Below, piece by piece: positions 1-8,021 of a DNA stretch of 50,052 nucleotides; the first letter of the stretch is position 1, and each line of letters begins with the position of its first letter. The stretch comes from Lishizhenia tianjinensis. GTDB lineage: Bacteria; Bacteroidota; Bacteroidia; Flavobacteriales_D; Crocinitomicaceae. The notes under the pieces are model-generated. The model was given only the letters and a program-made list of their open reading frames with translations, searched no databases and was not told the DNA's origin. The stretch is from contig CAMDLY010000015.1 in the NCBI GenBank assembly GCA_945902115.1, forward strand, positions 1 through 50,052. The letters run 5' to 3'. The translations under genes were made by a program, and so were the position numbers.

Positions 1-630
1 CTTTATGTATTCAATTTGTCGCAAGTCAAGGGGTGGAATTTGCATAATACTTAAACTTCCTGAAAAGCCACCATACAAAGGAAATCCATCTTAGAGAATT
101 TGTGTATATCTACCGTCAAGCCCTTGTATTCTCACATTTGCAGTATTACTGGTTGCAGAGGTTTGTTGCACTTGAATCCCTGTGCTATGCGTAAGTAAGT
201 GTGCTATTTTACTGGGATCCATAGTGGCTGCTTCGTCTATTTCTTCGGTAAGCACTTCCACCCTTGTAGGTGTTTTAGCGATACTTCTGTTACTTCTAGT
301 TCCTACCACCACTACTTGTTCCATTTCTTTATTCGCAGGTTCCATAAAAATAAAAGGGATCGCTTGGCTTAAGGGAAAATCTAATACTAATTCCAGCTTT
401 TCGTAACCAATATAGGAGCAAACGATGGTTTGCTTTCCATTTGGAATATTGCTAATAGTAATTTTTCCTTCATTGTCCGCTAATACACCATTTTTTGTGC
501 CTTTAAGTTTTGCGGTTGCCCTAGGAATCCCATCATTTAACATGCTGTCTTTGAGAAGGGTTACAAAGGTGTTTTGACTGAAGGCAAATGATGATAAAAG
601 CACTGTCAACACCAATAGGTAATTCTGCAT
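1..630 (-). pseudogene. TonB-dependent receptor, N-terminal part, interrupted by an in-frame stop
   Basis: Outer-membrane receptor of the TonB-dependent family, seen only at its front. From the ATG at 630 the frame reads a signal peptide (about residues 1-19, ending FAFSQ), a carboxypeptidase-D-like beta-sandwich with DNEGKITISNIPNGKQTI and CSYIGYEKLEL, and the start of the plug domain (VVVVGTRSNRS, NVRIQGLDGRYTQIL). A TAA at 93-91 stops it after 179 codons, but the same frame stays open for 30 more codons to the window edge and reads on with plug-like sequence (DGFPLYGGFSGSLSIMQIPP). A glutamine is usual between QIL and DG, so one CAA-to-TAA change explains the stop. It is therefore a fresh nonsense allele, a sequencing error, or a read-through case. 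The substrate cannot be told. Family assignment is firm; the pseudogene status is an inference because the rest of the gene lies outside the window. Confidence 0.8.
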
Positions 631-911
631 CTGTTTTCGTTTTGGGTAAATTAACGTGATTTAATCTCCCTAACCGATACAACAGCAAGACAGGGAATAA
701 AGATTACATAAAAATAATTAATATAGTCCAATATATAAAAACTACAGTCCTCAATTTGTGAGAATAATTGAAGTACTTATTTATGATAAATTTCTGAGTA
801 AATTTATTAAAATAGATGTGTAGTCGCCAAAAAATTAACTTTTTAAACGATTTTTCTTCTAGAGATGCTTTTACAAGAAAGGAATTACTAAGTTTCTAAT
901 AATTAGGTTAA

Positions 912-3728
912 TCAATGAGCCTCTAGCCAGTTTTGTGCTAACTTTAATTCTATCTCCATTGGAACAACAAGTTGAACGGCATTTTCCATAGCTTCTTTCA
1001 CCAATAATTGCATCAACATCTCTTCTGAGATGTCCACGTCAAAAACCAATTCATCATGAACCTGTAAGATCATTTTAGATTTCACCTTCTCTTCTTTCAT
1101 TTTTTGGTGAACCGCCACCATGGCCAACTTGATTATATCCGCAGCAGAACCCTGTATTGGCGCGTTAATAGCATTTCTTTCTGCATAACCACGAACCACC
1201 GCGTTTGCAGAGTTGATGTCTGGTAAATAGCGGCGGCGCATCATTATTGTTTCAACATATCCAACTTCTCTAGCTTGGGCAATAGCTCCGTCCATGTAGT
1301 GTTTTATGGTGCCGTATTGGTCGAAATACGCATCAATAATACCTTTCGCCTCTGTACGAGATATATTCAAATTCTGTGCAAGGCCAAAAGCTGATTGACC
1401 GTAAATAATCCCAAAGTTTACTGCTTTTGCCGCGCTGCGTTGATCTCGTGTAACGTTTTCTAGCGCAACATTAAATACTTTTGACGCAGTTGCCACGTGA
1501 ATGTCTTGACCCTCTCGAAAAGCCGCAATCATATTCTTATCTCCACTCAGCGCCGCAATGATGCGCAACTCAATTTGAGAATAGTCCACCGCCATTAACT
1601 TAAATTGAGGCCCTCGAGAAACAAAAGCTCTTCTAATTTCTCTTCCTTTTGCCGAACGAATCGGGATGTTTTGAAGATTGGGGTTGTTAGAACTAAGCCT
1701 TCCTGTGGCTGTTACTGTCTGCATAAAATTAGTGTGAATCCTTCCGTCCACAGGGTCACACAATAGGGGAAGCGGATCAACGTAAGTGCTTTTCAACTTT
1801 CTAAGTTGGCGGTATTCTAAAATAAGGGGAACTATGGCGTGTTCATGTTCTAATTTTTGTAGAACATCTTCAGAGGTGGCATACTGTCCTGTTTTCGTTT
1901 TCTTGGCTTTATTGGAGATTTTTAAATGGTCAAACAATACCTCCCCGAGTTGTTTCGGCGAGTCTATATTAAAAAGTATTCCCGCAAGCGCCTTAATTTC
2001 ACTATCCAGATTTATCAAGGTGGCGTCAAGTTCTTTCGAGTATTCCTCCATGGCAGGGACATCGATAGATATTCCTTCTAACTCAATATCTTTCAGAACT
2101 TCAACCAGGGGCATCTCTAAGTTATAAAAAAGCTCCTTGAGGTGTGGTTTTTGTATCTCTACAGAAAATAATTGTTTTAGCTGAAATGTGATGTCGGCGT
2201 CTTCACAAGCATATTGATAAACCTCTTCAGGTAATAAGTCCCGCATATTTCCCTGACTTTTTCCTTTTTTTCCTATGAGGGTCTCAATAGAAATTGGCTG
2301 ATATTGGAGATAATAGGTTGCTAAAAAATCCATACCGTGTTTCGACTCTGGATTAATTAGGTAATGCGCTATCATCGTATCAAAGGTGGGGCCGGTTACT
2401 GTTACACCATATCTATTCAACACCTTTAGATCATATTTTATGTTATGAGCAATCTTTTCAATCCGTAAAGCAGTAAAAAGCGGGATAAATTCATGCAGGA
2501 TTTTTCTCGCATCTTCAAAATTCTCGGGGACAGCGACATAAAACGCCTCTCTCTCCTTATAGGAGAACGAAAACCCAACCAATTCAGCATGCATAGCCTC
2601 TATATCTGTCGTTTCTGTGTCAAAACAAACTTGGGTTTGTTGCAATAATATACCAAGCAATTCTGCGCGTTCTTCGGGCTGTGTGATTAAATGATAACTC
2701 GGCTTTTCAGTTACAATAGTTTTGTAATTAACTGTTTCAACGGGCTCTTGAGTTTCCACCATGCTTTGTACGCCAAACAAGTCAAGTTGATTTGCTTCGG
2801 TGGCTCTTATGCTCTGTGGTTCGGACTGAACAATGATTTCTTCTCCTAAAATTCTCCTTGATAAATTTCTAAACTCGAGGTCTGTAAACACTTGTTTTAC
2901 CCTCTCGATGTCTGGTTCACACATAGTTAAGGCGTCTTCATTAAAGTCTATCTCAACATCCGTTATTATCGTAGCAAGTCGTTTAGAAATAAGTCCTTGT
3001 TGCTCAAATGCTATTACATTTTCCTGCTGCTTACCTTTCAATTCTTGCGCATTCGCAAGGAGATTCTCAAGAGACCCGTATTTTGCTATCAGTAGCTTAG
3101 CTGTTTTTTCTCCAATTCCGGGAATTCCGGGAATATTATCTGAAGCGTCGCCCCATAAACCTAATATGTCGATTACCTGCGACGGGTGTTGTACTTCAAA
3201 TTTATCACAAACTTCTTTTACGCCCATTATTTCTGGGGGATTTCCACCCCTTCCTGGCTTGTATATAAAGGTTGTTTCAGTAACCAATTGTGCATAATCT
3301 TTATCTGGGGTCATCATATACGTCACAAATCCCCGTTGGTCGGCTATTTTCGCGATGGTTCCAATCACGTCGTCTGCTTCAAATCCAGAAACCTCGAGGA
3401 CAGGAATATTGAATGCTGATACAATTTCTTTAATCGGCATAATCATCGACCTAATATCTTCTGGCATTTCTTCGCGATGTGCCTTATATGCCTCAAATTC
3501 TTCTAAACGTTGGGTCGACCCCCCTGGTGGATCAAAAACAACCGCTAAATGGGTTGGTTTTTCATTTTTTATAACATCAATCAGAACGTTTGTAAAACCA
3601 AAGGCGGCTGAGGTATTTTGACCCTTGCTGTTTACTCTTGGGTTTTTTGCAAAGGCAAAGTAAGCCCTGTAAATTAATGCGTAGGCGTCTAGAAGAAATA
3701 ATTTTTTTGGAAACTCTTTGGATAGCAT
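912..3728 (-). CDS. polA: DNA polymerase I
   Basis: Repair polymerase that fills gaps and removes RNA primers. The 938-residue length is usual for the family. The N-terminal 5'-3' nuclease (about 1-300) carries FLLDAYALIYRAYFAF, VVFDPPGG, GFEADDVIGT and the helix-hairpin-helix GIPGIGEKTA. The 3'-5' exonuclease domain keeps its DxE motif (FDTETTDIE), so proofreading is probably active. The polymerase domain has motif A (VDYSQIELR), motif B (RSAAKAVNFGIIYG) and motif C (LQVHDELVFD). It is the last gene of a reverse-strand group: its ATG lies only 4 bases after the stop of the LEA14-like lipoprotein, so it is probably co-transcribed with that gene and the M20 peptidase. No clear terminator was found in the 281 bases between it and the TonB receptor gene. 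Confidence 0.98.
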   Translation of the reverse strand: MLSKEFPKKLFLLDAYALIYRAYFAFAKNPRVNSKGQNTSAAFGFTNVLIDVIKNEKPTHLAVVFDPPGGSTQRLEEFEAYKAHREEMPEDIRSMIMPIKEIVSAFNIPVLEVSGFEADDVIGTIAKIADQRGFVTYMMTPDKDYAQLVTETTFIYKPGRGGNPPEIMGVKEVCDKFEVQHPSQVIDILGLWGDASDNIPGIPGIGEKTAKLLIAKYGSLENLLANAQELKGKQQENVIAFEQQGLISKRLATIITDVEIDFNEDALTMCEPDIERVKQVFTDLEFRNLSRRILGEEIIVQSEPQSIRATEANQLDLFGVQSMVETQEPVETVNYKTIVTEKPSYHLITQPEERAELLGILLQQTQVCFDTETTDIEAMHAELVGFSFSYKEREAFYVAVPENFEDARKILHEFIPLFTALRIEKIAHNIKYDLKVLNRYGVTVTGPTFDTMIAHYLINPESKHGMDFLATYYLQYQPISIETLIGKKGKSQGNMRDLLPEEVYQYACEDADITFQLKQLFSVEIQKPHLKELFYNLEMPLVEVLKDIELEGISIDVPAMEEYSKELDATLINLDSEIKALAGILFNIDSPKQLGEVLFDHLKISNKAKKTKTGQYATSEDVLQKLEHEHAIVPLILEYRQLRKLKSTYVDPLPLLCDPVDGRIHTNFMQTVTATGRLSSNNPNLQNIPIRSAKGREIRRAFVSRGPQFKLMAVDYSQIELRIIAALSGDKNMIAAFREGQDIHVATASKVFNVALENVTRDQRSAAKAVNFGIIYGQSAFGLAQNLNISRTEAKGIIDAYFDQYGTIKHYMDGAIAQAREVGYVETIMMRRRYLPDINSANAVVRGYAERNAINAPIQGSAADIIKLAMVAVHQKMKEEKVKSKMILQVHDELVFDVDISEEMLMQLLVKEAMENAVQLVVPMEIELKLAQNWLEAH

Positions 3729-3732
3729 ACGT

Positions 3733-4197
3733 TTACGGGCGATTGAATGGGTTTAACATTTTTGGGCTGATTTTTCTCTCGACCTCAATGGGGAATTTCT
3801 TCGTTATAAAATAAACTCCTCCTTTGATTTCTCCGCTCAATTTTAAATTAATTGAATCTTTTAATGCGAGAGACATTAACTTCATTAACGCGCCATTCTC
3901 AAGTTCAATCCTCAGAGGAAGTAATATTTCACTGGTCTTTTTAGCCTTAACTTTAATTGCTTTGTCTAAATGAACATTTCCGAAAGGCTGTCTTTCTATC
4001 GCTAAAATAAGACTAGATTTTTTAACCTTGATCGCATAAAAATTCGGGTTGTAAACAATGGGTTTTAAGGTCACCATGACTTCCGAACCCGCTAACTTTC
4101 CTATTTCGTAACCATTAAAGCCTTTAAGTTCTGGTTCTTTAAATGAAATACATGATGTGATAAATATCAAGAGAAAGAGTAAGGTTCCTAATTTCAT
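3733..4197 (-). CDS. LEA14-like (WHy-domain) lipoprotein
   Basis: Small predicted lipoprotein of 154 residues. The signal peptide MKLGTLLFLLIFITSC ends in a lipobox, with Cys16 as the lipidation site. The rest looks like a single late-embryogenesis-abundant type 2 (WHy) beta-sandwich: alternating hydrophobic strands with the usual NPNFYAIKVKKSSLILAI stretch, followed by LPLRIELENGALMKL and a strand pair near the C-terminus. No enzyme motif is visible and the biochemical role is unknown. Its ATG overlaps the stop of the M20 peptidase as ATGA and its stop is 4 bases from the polA start, so the three genes look like one translationally coupled unit. The lipoprotein call is strong; the LEA14 fold is inferred from pattern. 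Confidence 0.75.
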   Translation of the reverse strand: MKLGTLLFLLIFITSCISFKEPELKGFNGYEIGKLAGSEVMVTLKPIVYNPNFYAIKVKKSSLILAIERQPFGNVHLDKAIKVKAKKTSEILLPLRIELENGALMKLMSLALKDSINLKLSGEIKGGVYFITKKFPIEVERKISPKMLNPFNRP

Positions 4198-5585
4198 TGC
4201 CGCGATAAATTAGAAAACGCTTCGTAAAAATAGGGTATTGTCTCAATGCCTTTGTAAAAGTTGAACAAGCCATAATGCTCATTAGGGGAATGAATAGCAT
4301 CACTGTCTAATCCAAAACCCATCAGTATTGTCTTTAATCCTAATTCTTTTTCAAACATTGCAATTATAGGGATGCTTCCCCCACTTCTAACAGGAATAGG
4401 TTTCTTGCCAAAAGACTTTTCATAAGCAATGCTGGCCGCCTTATACCCTATCGAATCTATAGGAGTAACAGCAGCTTCTCCGCCGTGATGTGGCTTTACC
4501 TCAACCTTAACGCCCTTGGGTGCTAAAGACTCGAAATGTTGTTTGAATAGCACTGTTATTTCGTTTGGATCTTGATCTGGCACCAACCTCATAGAGATTT
4601 TAGCATATGCCTTTGAGGCAATCACGGTTTTGGCTCCTTCTCCTGTATATCCTCCCCAAATACCGTTTACATCTAATGTTGGCCTTATAGATCCTCGCTC
4701 GCGCGTTGTATAACCCTCTTCTCCGGAAACATCATGGATGGCTAATGCACTGCAATAGGCCTCATGTGAGTATGGGGCCTTGGCCATTTCCTCCCTCTCC
4801 TCATGAGATAAATCAACAACTTTGTCGTAAAACCCGGGAACAGTAATTTTACCCTGGTCATCGTGAAGTGAAGCTATCATTTGTGCTAAAACATTAATAG
4901 GGTTTGCCACGCAACCACCATATAATCCAGAATGTAAATCACGGTTTGGGCCGGTAACCTCTACTTCAACATAACTCAAACCCCTTAAACCCGTCGTAAT
5001 AGAAGGAATGTCATTGGCTAACATTCCTGTATCAGAAACAAGAATAACGTCTGCTTTTAATTTTTCTCTATTCGCTTTTACAAAGTCCCCTAGATTCTCA
5101 CTTCCAATTTCTTCCTCTCCTTCAATCAGAAACTTTACATTACACGGAAGTTCTCCTGCGTTAATCATGGCTTCTACCGCCTTTATGTGCATGAACATTT
5201 GACCTTTGTCGTCACAAGCTCCTCTCGCAAATATTGCTCCGCCAGGGTGAATGGTTGTGTTTTTTATTTCAGGTTCGAAAGGAGGAGAATGCCATAAATC
5301 TATAGGGTCTGCTGGCTGAACGTCGTAATGACCATAAACCAAAACTGTTGGAAAGCTTTGATTCACTATCTTCTCTCCATAGACTAATGGGTGACCCTCT
5401 GTTGAACATATCTCGACACAATCAATACCCATGTGCTTCAATTGATCGGCGATTGCTTCAGCACAATCGTTCACGTTTTTTTTATATTTGGGGTCAGCTG
5501 ACACTGAAGGGATTCTTAACAGAGATATTAGCTCTTGAAGAAAGCGCGTGCTCTCTTGGTTTATGTAATTTTGTGTCTTTTGCAT
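4194..5585 (-). CDS. M20 family dipeptidase (zinc metallopeptidase)
   Basis: Cytoplasmic M20/M28-clan peptidase of 463 residues, probably cleaving dipeptides or other small peptides. The dinuclear-metal ligands are in place: His86 in VYGHYDVQPAD, Asp125 in ARGACDDKGQM, the catalytic and ligand glutamates 157-159 in IEGEEEIGS, Asp185 in LVSDTGM, and the late His in IHSPNEHYGL. The dimerisation domain inserts from about residue 200 (GLRGLSYVEVEVTGPNRDLH). No signal peptide. It heads the group that includes the LEA14-like lipoprotein (ATGA overlap) and polA. The region upstream (5586-5684) is shared with the divergent T9SS gene. Similar enzymes are annotated as dipeptidase or as succinyl-diaminopimelate desuccinylase-like; the exact substrate is not certain. 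Confidence 0.92.
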   Translation of the reverse strand: MQKTQNYINQESTRFLQELISLLRIPSVSADPKYKKNVNDCAEAIADQLKHMGIDCVEICSTEGHPLVYGEKIVNQSFPTVLVYGHYDVQPADPIDLWHSPPFEPEIKNTTIHPGGAIFARGACDDKGQMFMHIKAVEAMINAGELPCNVKFLIEGEEEIGSENLGDFVKANREKLKADVILVSDTGMLANDIPSITTGLRGLSYVEVEVTGPNRDLHSGLYGGCVANPINVLAQMIASLHDDQGKITVPGFYDKVVDLSHEEREEMAKAPYSHEAYCSALAIHDVSGEEGYTTRERGSIRPTLDVNGIWGGYTGEGAKTVIASKAYAKISMRLVPDQDPNEITVLFKQHFESLAPKGVKVEVKPHHGGEAAVTPIDSIGYKAASIAYEKSFGKKPIPVRSGGSIPIIAMFEKELGLKTILMGFGLDSDAIHSPNEHYGLFNFYKGIETIPYFYEAFSNLSRQ

Positions 5586-5655
5586 TCTTTATATAGTCTA
5601 TCTAGTCTTCAAAGTTGCGAAAAAGTAATGATTTTCTAATATGAAAACAAAACAT

Positions 5656-5663
5656 TAATTTTG
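5656..5663 (+). promoter_or_regulatory. Promoter -7 element (TAATTTTG)
   Basis: TAATTTTG matches the Bacteroidota -7 consensus TAnnTTTG and ends 21 bases before the ATG at 5685. A TTG-started reading of the downstream gene from 5661 would begin inside this element, which favours the ATG at 5685. Confidence 0.55.
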
Positions 5664-5684
5664 ACATGCAACTTTGGTTTGTTT

Positions 5685-7985
5685 ATGGTCGTCAAACGAT
5701 TATTAAAAATTTTTATTTTGAATAAACTCTTTCTTTTTACACTGCTATTTCTGCTTTGTAATTCTCTAACTTTTGCGCAAAGCATTGCCGTAAATACGGG
5801 ACAGACACCTACACAATTGGTTAACAATGTACTACTCGGTTTTGGAGTACAGGCGTTTAACATAACAATTAACGGCAGCGCAGCTTCTTCAAATACTCCT
5901 GTTAATAATGTAACCTCATTTACCAATACAAATCCAGCATTTCCTTTCGGCGCTGGTTTACTTTTAACTACAGGAAATGGTGTAGGCGCTCAAGGACCCA
6001 ACAATTCAACAAGCTCCACGAATAATACTCCTGCAACACCAAATGTTTCTGGAGACCCTCATCTTAACGCAATAGCTAATGGAACGGTCACAAATGGTGT
6101 TGTACTAGAATTTGACTTCATCCCATCTGGAGACACCTTGAGTTTCCGATACATCTTTGGTTCAGACGAATACCCTGAATTTTCACCGTCTTCTTTCAAT
6201 GATGCATTTGGTTTGTTTTTATGGGGCCCTGGGATTTCAGGTGCTTATCCTCTTGGGGGATACCCTGCTGGAGGTGCGAATATTGCAACGATTCCGGGAG
6301 GCATTCCGGTTACAATAAACAATGTTGGCGACGCATCAAACACGGCCTATTATGTTTTTAATGATAATGGCTCAACGTATGGAACAGCTATTCAGTATGA
6401 TGGTGCCACCGTGGTGTTAACCGCTGCAGCAACGGTGCAGTGTAATCAATTGTATCACATAAAGTTGGCTATTTCCAACGTTGGGGACCAATCATATGAT
6501 TCGGGAGTTTTCTTAGAAGCTGGGAGTTTTGCTTCTGATGCTGTCGCAGTTACTGTTGCTACTGTTTCTGGTGATACAACTATTGTTGAGGGGTGTACAG
6601 ATGCAAACTTTATTTTTACCCGTCCCGCTGGACAGTTAGATGATACATTGCTAATTAATTATACTATCACCGGTGTTGCTATAGAGGGTGTTGATTATAA
6701 TTTCTTACCAGACACCATCATTTTCCTACCTGGAGAAGACTCTGTTGTAATTAATTTAACCCCTACACAAGATGGTATAACCGAAGGTTTTGAATCGGTT
6801 ATTATTACTGTGGAAATTATTAATCCTTGTAACGACACCATTTTCTCACAAGGAACAATCTATATTGGAGAAGGCCCTATTATAAATATTACTGAAAACG
6901 ATCCGACTGTTCTTTGTGCAACAGATAGTATTCCTCTGGTTGCATCTGCTTCTGGAGGGTATGCGCCTTACACATATGTTTGGACAGACATTGGGGGGTC
7001 TCCTTTGGGATCTGGTGATACAATTACAGGGGAAATTGTCGAAAATGGTTCTATTCTTTTTCTTGTGACGGCAACTGATTTTTGTAATTTTTCATCGGTT
7101 GATACGGTTACACTTACAATGAACCAAGCCTTATCCATTGACACAATGGGGACTGTTCCCTCCAGCTGTCAGCCAACAGGCGTGGTTTGGGGTATTGCAA
7201 CAGGAACAGTAGGTATTCCTTCTTACAATTGGTCTGGGCCAGGAGCAAACAACTCAAATTTTATTGATGCTTCTGTGTGGGAAAATATTCCGTCAGGTTG
7301 GTATTATTTCGTTGTTAGTGACAATGTTTGTGAAGTAAACGATAGTGTTTTTGTAGATTTACTTGATCCTCCTGTCGCTTCTTTTACTGTTACGCCACTA
7401 AGCGGGTGTGCCCCATTGGAGATAACTCTTGCCAACAATAGTCAGAACGGTACTGCATATATCTGGTCTCTTGGAGATGGCGCCATTCAAACGACAACAG
7501 AACTTGGCTCTTTCACGCATACTTTCCAAGACACAACACAAAACCAAGGATATACTATTCAGTTAATCGTCCAACAAGGAGTCTTGTGTAGTGATACGGC
7601 AGTGATAGGTATTGTTACAACCGTTTGTGGGTGCACAGATCCCGATGCGATAAATTATAACCCTTTAGCCACGGTGAATAATGGTAGTTGTATATTCCCA
7701 AATCCCGTAGTAAACGCTCCAAATGTATTTACGCCAAATGACGACAACGCAAATGAGATATATATACTCGATTGGAAAAACCTTGTGAAACTGCGTTTAG
7801 TTGTTTTGAATCGGTGGGGTAATGTTTTGTTCGATGAAACTAGCAGTGATCTTGTGAATTTCAATCCAGGCTGGGATGGTTACCAAGCACAAGACGGTGT
7901 TTACTTCTATCGGTACGAAGCCGAAGGCATTTCTGGGTCGACAATAGAAGGGCACGGCTTTTTTCATTTAATTAGAAATGAGTAA
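5685..7985 (+). CDS. Secreted protein with choice-of-anchor L, PKD and T9SS type B sorting domain
   Basis: Exported adhesin-like protein of 766 residues. A long signal peptide ends near LTFAQS. Next comes a choice-of-anchor L domain (about 35-260, with LEFDFIPSGDTLSFRYIFGSDEYPEF split over two motifs: LEFDFIPSGDTLSF and YIFGSDEYPEF), a Calx-beta-like stretch (about 285-390, VEGVDYNF-type GVAIEGVDYNFLPD), a PKD domain (about 565-640, ending in a HTFQDT strand), a GCTDPDAINYNP...NGSC cysteine motif, and a gliding-motility-type C-terminal domain (APNVFTPNDDNANEIY, LNRWGNVLF, WDGYQAQDGVYFYRYE). That tail is the type B T9SS signal that usually goes with PorP/SprF-like partners. I chose the ATG at 5685 because the TTG at 5661 lies within the -7 box. 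A hairpin terminator follows. Confidence 0.9.
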   Translation: MVVKRLLKIFILNKLFLFTLLFLLCNSLTFAQSIAVNTGQTPTQLVNNVLLGFGVQAFNITINGSAASSNTPVNNVTSFTNTNPAFPFGAGLLLTTGNGVGAQGPNNSTSSTNNTPATPNVSGDPHLNAIANGTVTNGVVLEFDFIPSGDTLSFRYIFGSDEYPEFSPSSFNDAFGLFLWGPGISGAYPLGGYPAGGANIATIPGGIPVTINNVGDASNTAYYVFNDNGSTYGTAIQYDGATVVLTAAATVQCNQLYHIKLAISNVGDQSYDSGVFLEAGSFASDAVAVTVATVSGDTTIVEGCTDANFIFTRPAGQLDDTLLINYTITGVAIEGVDYNFLPDTIIFLPGEDSVVINLTPTQDGITEGFESVIITVEIINPCNDTIFSQGTIYIGEGPIINITENDPTVLCATDSIPLVASASGGYAPYTYVWTDIGGSPLGSGDTITGEIVENGSILFLVTATDFCNFSSVDTVTLTMNQALSIDTMGTVPSSCQPTGVVWGIATGTVGIPSYNWSGPGANNSNFIDASVWENIPSGWYYFVVSDNVCEVNDSVFVDLLDPPVASFTVTPLSGCAPLEITLANNSQNGTAYIWSLGDGAIQTTTELGSFTHTFQDTTQNQGYTIQLIVQQGVLCSDTAVIGIVTTVCGCTDPDAINYNPLATVNNGSCIFPNPVVNAPNVFTPNDDNANEIYILDWKNLVKLRLVVLNRWGNVLFDETSSDLVNFNPGWDGYQAQDGVYFYRYEAEGISGSTIEGHGFFHLIRNE

Positions 7986-7989
7986 ATTT

Positions 7990-8010
7990 AAACCCCGGAA
8001 GGGGTTTTTT
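7990..8010 (+). terminator. Intrinsic terminator after the T9SS type B protein gene
   Basis: Stem AAACCCC / GGGGTTT (7990-7996 and 8001-8007) with a GGAA loop, followed by T residues. It begins 5 bases after the stop codon at 7985. The T tract runs into TAATTTTA (8010-8017), a one-mismatch copy of the -7 consensus in front of the next gene. Confidence 0.8.
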
Positions 8011-8021
8011 AATTTTAGCTT

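Noticed and set aside
2833-3297. Long forward frame opposite polA
   Set aside because: Antisense shadow of the polA coding sequence; no promoter and no family-like protein.
5661-5684. TTG start for the T9SS type B protein
   Set aside because: It sits within the TAATTTTG promoter element; the ATG at 5685 gives a good signal peptide.
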